Source: Sclerodactyla briareus (taxonomy: Eukaryota; Echinodermata; Holothuroidea; Dendrochirotida; Sclerodactylidae). Taken from it: a stretch of 64,000 nt of DNA. Location of the stretch: contig JAODTK010000489.1 of assembly GCA_026419785.1 (NCBI GenBank), forward strand, positions 307,062-371,061, read 5' to 3'. The position numbers and the translations under genes were made by a program. This document shows, piece by piece, positions 1-11,689 of the stretch; positions within the stretch are counted from its first letter, which is position 1; every line of letters begins with the position of its first letter. The notes under the pieces are model-generated. The model was not told where the DNA came from and ran no database searches. It saw only the letters and a program-made list of their open reading frames with translations.

Positions 1-562
1 CCTTTGAATGAAAAATGGGAAAATTGTAAAATAAAACTATTGATAGAATTGTTTCAGCTTGCAAACATAATAAACGGATAGCCTGGGCGAATGAAAGTAA
101 TATGTGTGTGCAAGTTTTCCGTACGACGTTCATGAACCCAATGGTTTTCTATCAGGATGAACGTCTTCCTTAATACCTATAGCTTGATCAGACTGAAATG
201 ACCCCGAATGTTTTTCGAGAATGAATATCGTCTGGTGCAATTAGCCTGTTTTCGAAATACAGTCCTCTTTTAGACACTTTGGAGTTGGCTTAGCTCATTA
301 TATATTTGAATGACCTACTGTTTTCAGATATTCCCTACCCGAAATGACAAACCTGCCGAATCGGACTTATCCCGATTGTAAAGCATCACTGTAATTTGAC
401 CTTGCCGTAATTCGAGTAATTTCACGGAATTTTCCCAAAGTAGTCTCGTTATTTTTTTCAAAGCATGGTAGGCCTGTTGCTCTCCGGATTAGCGAGTAGG
501 TTTGGATGCTCTTTGAATATCGCGTTACACTCCTAAAAATGTTGTGTAAATCGACCACAATA
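1..562. other. Unannotated stretch, no gene seen
   Basis: AT-rich sequence with only short open frames and many stops on both strands. I see no splice-bordered exon, RNA gene or repeat that can be supported. Confidence 0.5.
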
Positions 563-713
563 CTATGTAACTAGCACACCTATCCCGTGTTGTGCAATAA
601 ATTACACAACATATGTAGAGATTATGTAAAAAAAATACACGAATTGTGCAGATTATACACAATGATTGTGTTATTTCTTACACAGCACCGGGATAGATGT
701 GCTAGTTACATAA
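563..713. mobile_element. MITE with about 30-bp terminal inverted repeats
   Basis: The left end (564-594) and the right end (681-712) are inverted copies of each other: about 28 of 31 positions pair, beginning TATGTAACTAGCACA on each strand. The interior, about 85 bp, is AT-rich and has no coding capacity. A TA dinucleotide sits at both outer borders, compatible with a TA target duplication as made by Tc1/mariner-type or related transposases. That class assignment is inference. A related partial copy lies at 11540-11625. The element is non-autonomous. Confidence 0.8.
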
Positions 714-933
714 AACAAAACTTTGAGTTTGTATATGCAGATTCTATAAACGAGGGTACCAATTAATGGAACATGGCATTTTTGGCCTGAAATTAAAGAA
801 TCTGGCTTCATGTTGTCAAATTATTGATTTTACTCAATTCCTATTAAGTTACTCAAAACTGGCCTTACAATGTGTGTTCGAACATGATTGCTATACATAC
901 ATCCTCAGAATGACCCACAAATGAGAAATAACT

Positions 934-1565
934 GTTTCACGTGTAAACGGGACACCGTGGTGTCCCATTTACACGTGAAACACAACATTTTCACTGTATT
1001 TCTCTGAGTATGTGTATATATAATTATTCGTTTATGGATTCATCTAGTTCATTTGGGCACTCTAGGTGATCAATCAAAGTGATTGCCCAATAATACAGTT
1101 TGGCTAGTTTGAGATGGAATAATAAAAGTTGACAAAATTTCACATGTAAATGGGACACCAAGTATGATCACACAGCATTTTTGAATTTCGAAAAAATAAA
1201 TTATATTTTTGTAACTGTTGTGGGTTGAATGCCATGCCAAATTGGTCTCTCAACTCAGAATGGTAGAAAAATATGTTTAAGAAATCGTTCTATCATGACA
1301 GCAAAAATGTAAACAATTTGGTAATTTGTCATGGGACACCAAGGCATAGGTCAAATCCCCAAGTGGCCATATTTTTGTTGTTGGAAGGAATTTCGTGTTG
1401 TGACCTCAAAAAGTGTGACCTTGTAAAAGCTTTAATCAACTGATAAGCAATGAAAAAAATGTATATCTGTTGGCCCATCACCCTCATTATGAAAAATATT
1501 CTAGGGAGAAGAGTAAAAATGCTTCACGTGTAAACGGAACACCAAAATTTACACATGACCCCATC
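934..1565. repeat. Motif TTCACGTGTAAACGGGACACC at about 200-bp intervals
   Basis: A 21-bp motif with a CACGTG core ending in GGGACACC occurs at about 936-956, 1139-1159, 1331-1340 (3' half only) and 1523-1543. Spacings are roughly 203, 181 and 203 bp. The first copy is followed at once by its inverted copy, so 934-981 is a near-perfect 48-bp palindrome. The last copy is followed by a partial inverted arm (TTTACACATGA). The DNA between copies is not similar, so this is not a simple tandem repeat. Function unknown; CACGTG is the core of the E-box bound by bHLH factors, but no binding can be shown from sequence. Confidence 0.6.
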
Positions 1566-2559
1566 GGTACTGTTGAGCGTGCTACATCTAAAACAGGGTA
1601 CTCTTCATAATACATAGTTTATGGCAATGATTAGCATGTTTATCAACTGCTTTTGGGAAGAAATGAGGGGCTTGAATCTGAAAATAGAATAATATGTACA
1701 ATTGCAATAATGTCGAAAAATGTCAAATTTTTGTTTTAAAGAAGGCATATTTTGGGTGTTTTCTTTTGTAAAAAAAGCTATTCTGAATGAATTGCAGAAG
1801 TTAACAATACATGTACTAAAATATCATAATTGTGACCAACTAACATATGTTTATTGACCAGGTGATTAAACCACACTGCAGTCGCCTTTCAGGGTGTTTA
1901 TATCCCTGTACCCTATAAATAAACACAGCCATATCAATATGAGGATTTTCAGCAAAGAGGAGCGTTTAGGTCGCGTGATTTCAAGGGTAATAGCGTAGAT
2001 CGAGGCTACAGGTCATGCAGTCGCTATATTTCACATGTTGTAGAAGTGTTCCATTATCTTCCTATGCGTATCTTCTTCCTATGCGTCTAACAATCTCGGC
2101 TACAGGTCGAGCCATTCAGGACGGTGTGCACAGTGCACTCGCGTGTGTTTCGTGGTTGGGCGCGCACCGGCGAGGCCCCGCATTCTCTTCTCAAATAGTT
2201 TAACCTACGAGCAGGCGTGAAGGATTCCTGCTCTCGGAATCGACAGTGAGCGTCGTTCCCCCCCCGACGACGGACGTGGATTGATTTCTCGCACTTTCCT
2301 GCATGTGATAGGAGTGATGTGCGAAGAGCGACGAGTGTGGCTTCAGCGAAATTCGATCCTGGTATGAAATAGTTTACAGACATAGTTTGCAGACAATCAA
2401 CAACCACTCGGTGAACCCCCTCCCACGCAAGCCCGTCATCTATGCCTCACTAATATGCCAGTTACATTCATGTTCGCATTCTATGGCAGTGTCATAATAT
2501 ATGCTCATTATATGCAGTGCTACAGACATCCACTCACGTTGAATCTTTCCTCTTATTAG
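1566..2559 (+). other. Stretch upstream of the protease exon, probably intron
   Basis: No exon was recognised here. The expected trypsin exons carrying the catalytic His (TAAHC) and Asp (DIAL) were looked for back to position 1 and not found, so they lie outside the window or are too degraded to see. The last bases (about 2541-2559) form a pyrimidine-rich tract ending in TTAG, a usable 3' splice site for the next exon. Confidence 0.45.
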
Positions 2560-2709
2560 GTACTTATTACGACCCGAGGCTCCAGGAGATCAACGTACCT
2601 TCCCCATCGATCAGACAAGTGCAACCAGGAGACCTGGTACGATGTTATGTCCTATGATTGCTGTAGGTTCTGCGCTGGACTGACGGAGGGTGGAAAGGAC
2701 TCCTGCCAG
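2560..2709 (+). CDS. Trypsin-like serine protease, penultimate exon
   Basis: This exon encodes the segment before the catalytic serine in a chymotrypsin-fold (S1) protease. Readable pieces are GTYYDPRLQEINVP and then CNQETWYDVMSYDC, followed by FCAGLTEGGKDSCQ, which ends on the conserved Asp-Ser-Cys-Gln just before GDSGGP. The Asp of KDSCQ is at the S1-pocket position, so trypsin-like cleavage after Lys/Arg is expected. The 3' acceptor TTAG and 5' donor CAG|GTGAG are good, and a phase-0 intron directly before GDSGG is common in this family. One frame change lies near 2620 between the two readable pieces; one extra base or two missing bases would explain it. Either an assembly indel or a pseudogene is possible. 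Earlier exons with signal peptide, His and Asp are not seen. Confidence 0.85.
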
Positions 2710-3667
2710 GTGAGACTTGCTTTCAATGCGCTACATTCTTGAGTACAATGGATGTAAAAGCAACTTGTTCCCATCATTTCGTCGGAAATGTTATAATGAC
2801 CCATATATGGTTCCTTGAATTGCGACGAGTTTACCTCGCAATAAGAGTTGATTTTGCACTGTTCAGTGGGGTAACACGTGACGTTCCGAGTTGGCCTTTC
2901 TGCAAGCTTGTCCCCGTAATTGTTTTTCGCGGGTACAACGTGGCGTGCTCAGGGTCGAAAGTTGTTGCTAACTGCCGACCAATGAATAACGTAACGATGC
3001 GCGTGTTCCGCCATCAGCCAAAAGCTGCGTTTGACTGTCGATTTTTTATGCACGCATCCAAAGTAACAAGAAAATTGAGAGTATAAGAGAGAGTGTAGTA
3101 AAGGCCTGGAGTGCGGAACAAGCCTCGCCGGCCTCGAGCATTCTATACTAAAGCGCCTATAGTTCAGTTCCCTCCCTCGTGCTGGGGTTAGGTCGGAGGT
3201 CTTCCGACGTCGCCAGTATGAAAACATTGTGAGCACGACAAGTCAAATTTCAATAAACGTTCGATAACGTTCGCGGTATGCTGGTATATTTACCCGTGAA
3301 CTTTACAAATTACGATTACCTAATGACAGTCTAACCGACGTACCGTGTGCAGACAGAGAATCTGATGTGCTTGGCCATAGATCAGCTACCCTTTTCTCCT
3401 CAGCCAATATGTGAAACGTAGCGGCGTACGCGTGCCACCGGTCATCGTGGCGGGCCGTTCGATGAAGACGAAATTGTAAAACGGCACCCGGTCACGCGCA
3501 GGGGAATGTGGGTTATCTGATCTGCTTCGCCCTATGACCCACCAGAATCTGCGCGCGAGGCCTACGAACAAGCAAAGACCCAATGGTGGCCGACCCATAT
3601 TCTAGGGCACTCGACCGACTCGCCTAACCACTAATGGCATTTTTGTTTTTCTCAAATTTTCTCGCAG
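2710..3667 (+). other. Intron of the serine protease
   Basis: The intron is 958 bp, opens with GTGAG and closes with CTCGCAG. It contains no recognised repeat or nested gene. Open frames of up to 115 codons inside it show no family resemblance. Confidence 0.7.
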
Positions 3668-3834
3668 GGCGACAGCGGCGGACCCGTGGTTGTCGAGAGC
3701 AGCAACGGTACCTTCGAGGTGATCGTATCACAAGCTGGGGCTATGGCTGCGCCGAACCTAATCAACCCGGGTCTCACAAGGTCCACGAATACCTCAGCTG
3801 GATCCACAACACTATGACATCAAACATGCCTTGA
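3668..3834 (+). CDS. Trypsin-like serine protease, terminal exon with catalytic Ser
   Basis: The exon begins exactly at GDSGGPVVVESSNGTFEV, so the catalytic serine and oxyanion-hole glycines are intact. It continues in another frame as ITSWGYGCAEPNQPG and then KVHEYLSWIHNTM, the standard C-terminal end of an S1 protease, with a stop at 3832-3834. A single missing base near 3724 explains the frame change; the usual V-I-G-I-T-S-W order is restored by one G. The usual GVYTKV segment reads GSHKV, one codon short. The Gly of SWGYGC is kept, consistent with an open trypsin-type pocket. Whether this is a secreted digestive or an immune-type protease cannot be told without the N-terminal exons. Confidence 0.87.
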
Positions 3835-4008
3835 TTGTAAACATCAGAAAGTGGGACCCGGGGCGTAAACCTGTAATTGTAATTGTTCTTTTTTTCTAAT
3901 CTGTAATTTTTCAAATATGTTTAATTGGTTAATATTTGGGCCTCGTGTTGGATAAGTTCTTCAATAACCGAGTCTTTTACCCATCATTCATGAATGTAAA
4001 TGTGAACA

Positions 4009-4014
4009 AATAAA
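4009..4014 (+). terminator. Polyadenylation signal AATAAA of the protease gene
   Basis: A canonical AATAAA lies about 175 bp after the protease stop codon, with a second AATAAA overlapping 4020-4030. The spacing suits a short 3' UTR. Confidence 0.5.
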
Positions 4015-4034
4015 ATAGATAAATAAATGAACCA

Positions 4035-5296
4035 CAATCCATGAATGCCTTTTTCCGTCATGTATTGTGCAATCAAGCACTTACCGGAGTACTGTGGCTC
4101 TGTGTGCCAGCAATGTGTGTGATCATTTTGGTGTAAGACGTATACATGCAGTTTTAATATACATCTGACCATTAGTATTTCCATATTTCAATGGATGTAG
4201 CCTCTGAGTTATACATGAGGGAGCATACATGCACTGTTCACCTATGTTCTTATCATATTGTTTCATTTGATAGTATACATTTTTTTTGTAGAGTGAATAT
4301 TTTTCAAATAATTAGGCATAAGGAACAGGAGATCCACGTTCAAGGATTGGGAATATGTAGCCAGAAAATTCAGAGCGCTAAACAAGCTATTTCGGGGCCA
4401 CCTGGGGGTTGGGTTGGGGTGTAATCCCCCCCCCCCACCCTACAAAGTGCACGCTCCGCGCCCCCGCGTTATCCTGAATTAAATTGGGAATAGATGTTTC
4501 AAATATCTCGGCCAGCCTACATTTAGTTCCTTGTGAAAAACTAGGTGTTCGTTTCGAAATTGAACCTATTACGATTCGAATGGCGTGATAGTCGGGGTAA
4601 CCAGAACAATTTTCCCATACCTGCATAATAAATCATTGTAAGTTACGTTAAAGTTTATGCTGTCAATTACGAGAGAGAAAAGGCCCCAGCCTATTATTTT
4701 TCGTAACTTACTAACCTAGATCTGTGATTTTCTGTTTCCGTACCATTCTTCACTCGATAATGATATATTTGAATGAGCTTTACTCAAGTAAATATTCCAC
4801 GCTGCAAATATTTTTGTATATATCATATAGGGCTATAACGATTCGAACATAATAAACACAACTCCGCAACTCGTACATCTTGAACATACATATACCAGAG
4901 TTCTAATCATGTCTTTGGTAGGTCGGGTCAGCGTGTTTGACTAGTCATTTCCCAGCTTGCCGGCATGTTTTGGGTGGTGGTCCGCATCAAATCTTATGGG
5001 CTTAACTGAAAATCGAATCGCTTTTTTATTTCCAATCATGACAAAACAATTAGTATCACAGCTGGTTTGGAGAAAGAGAACGTGTTTATAAGACATTCTC
5101 CCTTTCGAAGAGCAACAAACTTCTGACTATATGAAAACAAAAAATAAAATTCGGGTCCTAACAACTGACCTGAAATGAGTATCGCGAAAATTCCGAGGTT
5201 AGTATGATCTATCATTTCCCCGACTCCAGTCAAGGAATTGTATATATGTTTAGTCATTGTGTATGTGTATGCAGTGTAATCATAGTAGTCGGCGCC
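4035..5296. other. Intergenic stretch, no gene seen
   Basis: AT-rich with a C-run near 4427. Short open frames on both strands overlap each other and have no recognisable domain. Confidence 0.45.
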
Positions 5297-5529
5297 TTGC
5301 TTGCAAAAGATTACTTTCTCCTTCAAATTCTTGTAATAGCCCGAGTGAATAGTAGAGTCGCTTTCGAGGTTGACTTTTTTTTTTATCTTTTTGTGACTTC
5401 GTCGAGAATTTGTTCTCTTTTTATTATTTCATTTATCTGCTTGGCCGTCTCGCTTGCAGAGACGATTTTTCCCTCCTAAAATTCTTGTAATCGTCGGATG
5501 AATAGTAACGTCATCTCATGGTGACTTTT
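5297..5529. repeat. Two diverged tandem units, period about 155 bp
   Basis: Segments 5297-5375 and 5452-5529 share the order CTTGCA, ATTCTTGTAAT, ATGAATAGTA (or GTGAATAGTA), then GGTTGACTTT or GGTGACTTTT. The similarity is clear but old. No coding content. Confidence 0.55.
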
Positions 5530-7496
5530 CAATCTTTCCAAAAATGTGTCTGCGAACATCAGACTATGTCGATAGAGAGGACGATATGGTGGATAATTGA
5601 AATACCTAGGAATTGCCAGAATGTGACGATATCTGAAAATAGGGCGCTGTGTAAATAGTTCTAGGTGAGGACCAAGTAACTGACGCCTTTTTAATCGGTC
5701 AGGTCTGGGTGGAAGAATGTTCACTACCGTAACCTATAGTGTGTGTGTATTGCTCCCATAAGGCACATTGCTGAACGAGCGAAATGTATCTGAGGTCAAC
5801 AGAGGTCAAAGACGGAAATTTCCCATCACGTAAATCCTTTCACAATGCATAGTTCGTTATGTTGAAGTTTTTTTGTGACTTCTTATAAGAACGTACAAAA
5901 AATGATATGTACTTATAGCGAGAATGATGAAAAATAAGAAATGCACGTAATAATCTATATGTTAGGATCACGACATACTCACATGACTTCGTCCAATTGC
6001 GTTGGAATCAGGTGTAGAGCCTAGAGTTATATACCCTCATGTTATTATATGGTCGCTTTGGTCCCTATACGTCACAGGACATCACTTACGAACAACATGA
6101 ACCTATTATATTAAGGCTACGATTTGCTTGAAAGCTGAAACCAAATATATTTGAGAATTGTTTTGAGTAATTTTCCTTGTGATAAATACATTGGCCATGT
6201 ATTTTTGAAAGGTCAAAGGTCACATTAGATATTTTTGTATTTCATTCTTAGTTTTATCAAGTTAAACTATGGACAGGGGAATTCTCGTGAGATAAAACTG
6301 GAGTGTATTTAGTAGTAATTCAGGATCATTGCTGATAAAAATAAATTGTGAAATTTGACATTTTTTTATAATATCATCCTTGTAACGTAAACAGAAAGTC
6401 GACAACAAGCTTAAACAAATATACCATAGTATACCCATACATATTCAAGATGTGTTTTCAAGTTCCCATTTATAGTTTGGGGGGAACTTTACAGTTATAG
6501 AACCAAATAAAAGAGCAATACAGAACAAAAATGTTTTGTTATGAACTTGTTTTCAAAAAGAACGTCCTAGTAGAGTCTCATTCTCGCTCTCCAAGTATTT
6601 TGTACTTCATCCCCCAGAGATGTGAATCTCGACAGTCCGAAAACGTTCGTTATTGAACATTTGTTCCCTTCGCGTTTCCTGACATCCATGTGCGTTCGAC
6701 TAAATAGACATACAATGACAATCAAGGTGACCTGTCTTTTCTAATTAGCATACTATACGTTAGGTCGGCTTGATTTGTATGAAAGTCCGCTTTCGATATG
6801 ATGGTTGTCAGAAGAAACTGCCTAATGAATACAACCCTCTAATCTGGGTTGCGAGAAATGACAAGATACGTGCCAAGCGAACCATGCCCACGGAGTAATG
6901 GACACTAATTTAGGTGTGTGTGTGCGTGTGTTGCCCACAGCGAATTAAATTAAACCCTATTCTCTATAATGCGATTTTTCTGATTTGAAGTGATTTCCGC
7001 TTATCTCTGAAATGGCCCGTTTTGATGAGAATTAGTGTCATGACTGCATGAGTAAGGAATTAAAGAGACCTATATGTTGATTTAGCCTATTATGACAGCA
7101 TACCTCATTAGGCCTATTATTATCAAGAGAGATCGGATATTGTATGGACATTGTACTCTTGAATATACTCTGACAATTCCAAACACGATGGCTGGGATCG
7201 GTTGATGACACTGAACTGCTGAAAGCATAGAACCGGAAAAACCGATGCGAATAAACCGATGCGTCGACTTGAGTATAGGCAAACGTGCGAAATCATTCAT
7301 GATGGGCACTTTGTGCTACCAGTTAATGGAGCAAGCCAGGAAAATTACGATATTCCTCCATTTGTGGAGGTGGATCGCCACCGAATCCTGATATTTTGTC
7401 CGATTCGAAATTCCGATTTTTCTAACTCGAATGAAGCCGTTTTCCCGATCGCGTAACTAGCCTACCATGATAAACAGTGAAGGTTATGCCTCCATG
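5530..7496. other. Intergenic stretch, no gene seen
   Basis: Roughly 2 kb of AT-rich DNA with scattered stops on both strands. No exon, RNA gene or repeat structure recognised. Confidence 0.45.
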
Positions 7497-8110
7497 GATA
7501 GATAGATAGATAATTTATTCAGCCAACGTATAAAAATACAATGGAAATTGGGCGATGGCAAGACTGTGTACAAACATGAAACGATTAGAGACATATAAGA
7601 AATATGTAGGAACAATAAGTAGAGCAGCAGGATTTGAAAAACTAAAACTATAAAACGAACTAAAAAGTATTGCATTGACCGGTTGAATAGGAAAAATGTC
7701 CCCTAAATACTGACACTTGTAAAATTGATAAGACGATTCAAGAACTTAAAATGGATAAGACCAATCAAAAAATCTAAAATACCATTAAAGAGAGGTATAG
7801 CACCAAATTAACGTGCATGGGCTGCATTATAAATCCTAGCGGCAGATGGTTGAAAACTGTTCATGAGTCTCTGAGAACCTCTGAAATTTCTCAGTCTTAC
7901 ACTGGAAGGCAAGAACTGGAAATACTTTGTGGCTGGGTGGGAGAAACATCTTCAGAATTTTGCTGGTGCGTTGTAAGGCCGGTTCCCGAAAGAGAGAATG
8001 GAGGGTGGGCAAGGGCAGACGAATTATACGTTCGGAGTCTTAATGACAGATTGCAATCTCCTAATGTCAATCTGAGTAGTGCGATCAAACCAAGCTTAAA
8101 TGTTAGTAGT
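7497..8110 (-). mobile_element. Possible retroposon 3' part ending in a (TATC)n tail
   Basis: Read on the minus strand, the segment ends with GGCTGAATAAATTATCTATC, that is an AATAAA-like word followed by a short tetranucleotide tail, a layout typical of non-LTR retroposon 3' ends. Open frames of 98 (+) and 63 (-) codons cover the interior, but I recognise no reverse transcriptase or nuclease motif. The call rests on tail structure only; the upstream boundary is arbitrary. Confidence 0.35.
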
Positions 8111-8399
8111 TAAAACGTTATCAATGATAGAACGATAAAGTTGACTAAAATGACTCTGTGTGTGTCTGTATGGAACGCATATTGGGGCCAAAAACTAAAA
8201 TAATGGTACTATTTGGGGTCACCGGTCACATCTGGGTTTTACGTATGTACACCTTAAAACCATGTTCCAGTCGACAATGCTTAGCTTGGTCAGGTCAGGA
8301 TCAGTGAAACAAAACACTGAGCCTTCTGGCTTCCTGGTTAATGAAGGTCACATGCTTAATAATAATGGCATGAAGTGATTCCTTTTAATTGTAAACATT

Positions 8400-8512
8400 A
8401 ATATGAAAACCGCGCGATCGCTTTTAAGGCAAATTGTGTGAGTGTGACTCACTCACTGACTGCTCAAGTAGTAGTTGTGGCTCTACAACTTGGGCATACG
8501 CAGTGGGCGCAG
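8400..8512 (+). repeat. Interspersed repeat, copy 1 of 2
   Basis: About 80 bp from GTGTGAGTGTGACTCACTCA to GGGCATACGCAGTGGG is nearly identical to 9632-9710. Weaker similarity extends upstream in both copies (AAAACCGCGCG/ATAAACCGTGTG and AAGTGATTC words), so each is part of a longer element. The apparent open reading frame shared by the copies (MSVTHSLTAQVVVV) is conserved only because the DNA is repeated. Confidence 0.7.
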
Positions 8513-9595
8513 GAAACCTGGTGTCCAAGGGAAGGGGTGCCCCCTCCTTTTGGGCAAATGTTTTTTTTTTGGAGGAATAAGTGCAAACATGTTGCTATGT
8601 TCGACACAATATTATATCTAACTATATACTAATGCTCGAAGTTCTTTATTCCCCATGACTGCCGATAGAGAGGGCGCGCGCCTTTTGCGCCCGCTTCAAA
8701 TCCGCCCCTGGGGAGATGAGACCCACAGCTAAGCTCTATTTCATTATAATTATGCCCCCGTAATTATATTGTATGAGCTATGAATGCTGCGCTTGTCATC
8801 GGGGTTTGAACTGACGTCTTAGTCCGTCGTCGGCGTTACTAGGACAAGTTTTCTAGCTCGGCTCAGTAGGTCAAATTAACTGAGGCCTCCTTTCGTCTCT
8901 GGTCAGAGGTGAAGGGGTCTTCTCATCAGCTCGCACTTGCACGAACAGGTCCATGTATATTTATACTGGTGTGTACGCCGATTTCCTGTGTGCACGGCTA
9001 CATGATTCAATATGAATGGAGATCCAATATATGTTTTAGCAGAGCTTATAGGTTCCACGGAGCAAAGGTCCGTTGAAGAGAGGAAAGATTGCGGAAACGA
9101 CCATTTTGCACTGGATACTCAATCAGTACTGGTATTTATCATTATTGACTTCAACTTTATCATTACAAGCAGAATAACAGAATAACAGCAAGACAACAAC
9201 GATTTGAGTAGCCTACTCTCGATCATTGCAGAGCATTATGGGAGTCTACCAAACGAAACTCCTGACAAGTACGTTATATAACATCAGATATATAGAAACC
9301 GATACGAAGAACAAGAATAAAGGACGAAACGTAAACTGGTTTTGAAAGAAAAATCATTGAACATATGCGAGAGACTGCTGCTCCGACCAATTTCGTTTCG
9401 CCTTGTGAACACCAACTCGACCCACCTGGATGGGTCAAGTTCATGATGTTACGCTGAGTACATGAACCCTGTTTTGGGGTCAGGTCAAACGTTAGCATAA
9501 TAATAAGTAGGCGTGGCCTAAAGTGATTCTCTTTCCAATGTTAATAATTATATATAATAATATAATTATTGAATAATTATTAGTACTCTTATATA
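8513..9595. other. Stretch between two repeat copies, no gene seen
   Basis: No exon recognised. A CGCGCGCC-containing segment near 8670-8710 resembles the GC-rich ends of short interspersed elements elsewhere in the window, but boundaries cannot be set. Confidence 0.4.
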
Positions 9596-9712
9596 TAAAC
9601 CGTGTGACCGTGTGATTCGCTTCTAATGCAACTTGTGTGAGTGTGACTCACTCACTGACTGCTCAAGTAGTAGTTGTGGCTCTACAACTTGGGCATACGC
9701 AGCGGGCAGAAA
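9596..9712 (+). repeat. Interspersed repeat, copy 2 of 2
   Basis: Second copy of the 8400-8512 element in the same orientation, with one A/G-type difference in the last word (GCAGCGGGC). It is followed directly by the (AT)n array, so the 3' side of the element may have been displaced by microsatellite growth. Confidence 0.7.
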
Positions 9713-9731
9713 AGCCGAGGTGTTTTAATAT

Positions 9732-9841
9732 GCATATATATATATATATATATATATTATATTATATATATATATATAATATATATATATATTATATATA
9801 TATATATATAATATATATATATAATATAATATATATATATA

Positions 9842-9887
<46 letters not shown>

Positions 9888-9985
9888 TATATATATATAT
9901 ATAATATAATATATATAATATAATATAATATAATATATATAATATAATATAATATAATATAATATATATATATATATAATATAAT
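9732..9985. repeat. (AT)n microsatellite, about 250 bp
   Basis: Alternating TA with regular TAATA interruptions. It produces false open frames rich in Ile and Tyr on both strands. Capable of cruciform formation. Confidence 0.95.
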
Positions 9986-9989
9986 AATC

Positions 9990-11539
9990 CTATCACATGC
10001 CTCTCAGTTCCTTATTATCACCGATCCACCTCACAGACATATCCCCCTCTACCAACGCGTCGATCACTCCGGTCATCAGCGGATAAGTCTGTTCTTGTAT
10101 CGAGACCCTCCTGAAAGAGAGATCGGCACGCAGGCCTTTTACTCATTTGCTTCTGAGCGGTGAACAATGCCATCAAATATCCGACGTGCGTGTTCTGCTC
10201 ATACATTCAAGTCTTTGTTAAGACATATTTTTTCAAGCAAGTTCATGATTGACTATTGTTGATTCTGTCGTTCTGTACAGCGCATCGAGCTTCGGGATTG
10301 TGCGTTTTATAAGTATCAGTTGTAATGATAATAATAATAATCATAGCTCCATGGTAATTATGCATGTTTCTGAGCACGTGTCAAACGTTTCCATGAATGC
10401 TGATTATAAGGTGATCGTGACCCAAGGCGAACCCTCGATTAACGCATTAGATAACGTGGTGTGGTAGTCTGATCTGATGCAAATGCGTTCATTGCCATAA
10501 TTCAATAGGGTATAGGTAACGGAGAACAATAGAGATAAACAAAAAACTGACTCACTTGACTTCTAATACTAATTACTAAAACTAGAGAGGTGTGCATAAA
10601 GAATATCCCTCGTTTAGAACATCTGGTGCACGACGATTACCTGATACGGTTGTCATTAAAGCACTTCAGTATTTTAATTTCGTGACTGTTAAGGCGTTTT
10701 ATACTTTAATGTATTCAGGTATTAAAAACAAACGCATATCTAGTAACCTTTACATGTTGTTTAGCATTCATTCTGACGCGTTTCAGACGGTCCCATAATT
10801 AAAACGACTCGACCCCAATTTCCCCCACCGCCCACTTCAATCCTGCTATATAGCGCTGTAGACGGTTACTATTCCTCAATATCCATCAACGATAAGATAA
10901 TATAAATGGGATTTTGTTTAGAGTAGTGACAGTTCAAGAAAAATACGCCGCGATGACAGCGCTAACAAACAAGGAGGCAAATCACAAATACTTCTGAGAG
11001 AAGGTCCCGCTGCGAACAACCGGAAGGTCCAACTCTGTTAATCGTCCATACATAAAGACAAATTATAGTAAATTGGCATATTTCCCCAAAGTTGCATAAC
11101 TCCTATATGACCAAAGGAATTTGAATTAGATCACGCAAAATATCATGAATAGGGTAACGTATATTATGTGTTAAGGGGTAAATAGGGATAAGGCCATTAG
11201 CAATTAAAATTACTTTCTTCAGAGGATTGGTATTCAAAAGATAATTAGATGACTCATTGAATACGAATAATGGAGACGTGAATGCGCTAGAGGAAGATAT
11301 GTTCTTCCCATTTAACTTTCTTTGTAATTTCTGCACCGAATGACGTAAGATAGAAAACAGGGGGGGTGACTGGAAAGTTCGCGAGAATCACAAATAACCC
11401 TGAATATTCGAGCACAGTGTCAGGTGTAGATTTGAAAAAAACGACTACGCTGGCGCTAATTGGCATGAGACAATGTTGTACTGTAAGTGATGCAGTTATC
11501 CCCTCCCCGCCTTGACTCAACCCAACCTCCTTCGGTTCT
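9990..11539. other. Intergenic stretch, no gene seen
   Basis: Open frames up to 77 codons without recognisable domain, plus a short G-run near 11362. Nothing further can be supported. Confidence 0.4.
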
Positions 11540-11625
11540 CACACCATCCCAGGTGTTGTGGTAAGAAATTACACACATTGTGTACATGTTGTTAAAAAAT
11601 CACCATTGTGCAGATTATAAGTGCA
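11540..11625 (+). mobile_element. Partial copy of the 563-713 MITE
   Basis: CATCCCAGGTGTTGTG, then AAATTACACA, AAAAAATCACCATTGTGCAG and ATTATA follow the same order as in 580-660. The right terminal repeat is missing; the sequence passes into unrelated DNA and then the (ACT)n array. Confidence 0.55.
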
Positions 11626-11689
11626 TTTTTTGTTTTTTGTTTGTCTGGTACTGCTGGGTTACTGAGCCTGTCATCTTCACGCTATACGT

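Noticed and set aside
934..1565. Regularly spaced motif as a CRISPR array
   Set aside because: Spacing of about 200 bp, one inverted copy and eukaryotic context rule out a CRISPR array.
9637..9996. Ile/Tyr-rich frames on both strands
   Set aside because: Artefact of the (AT)n array.
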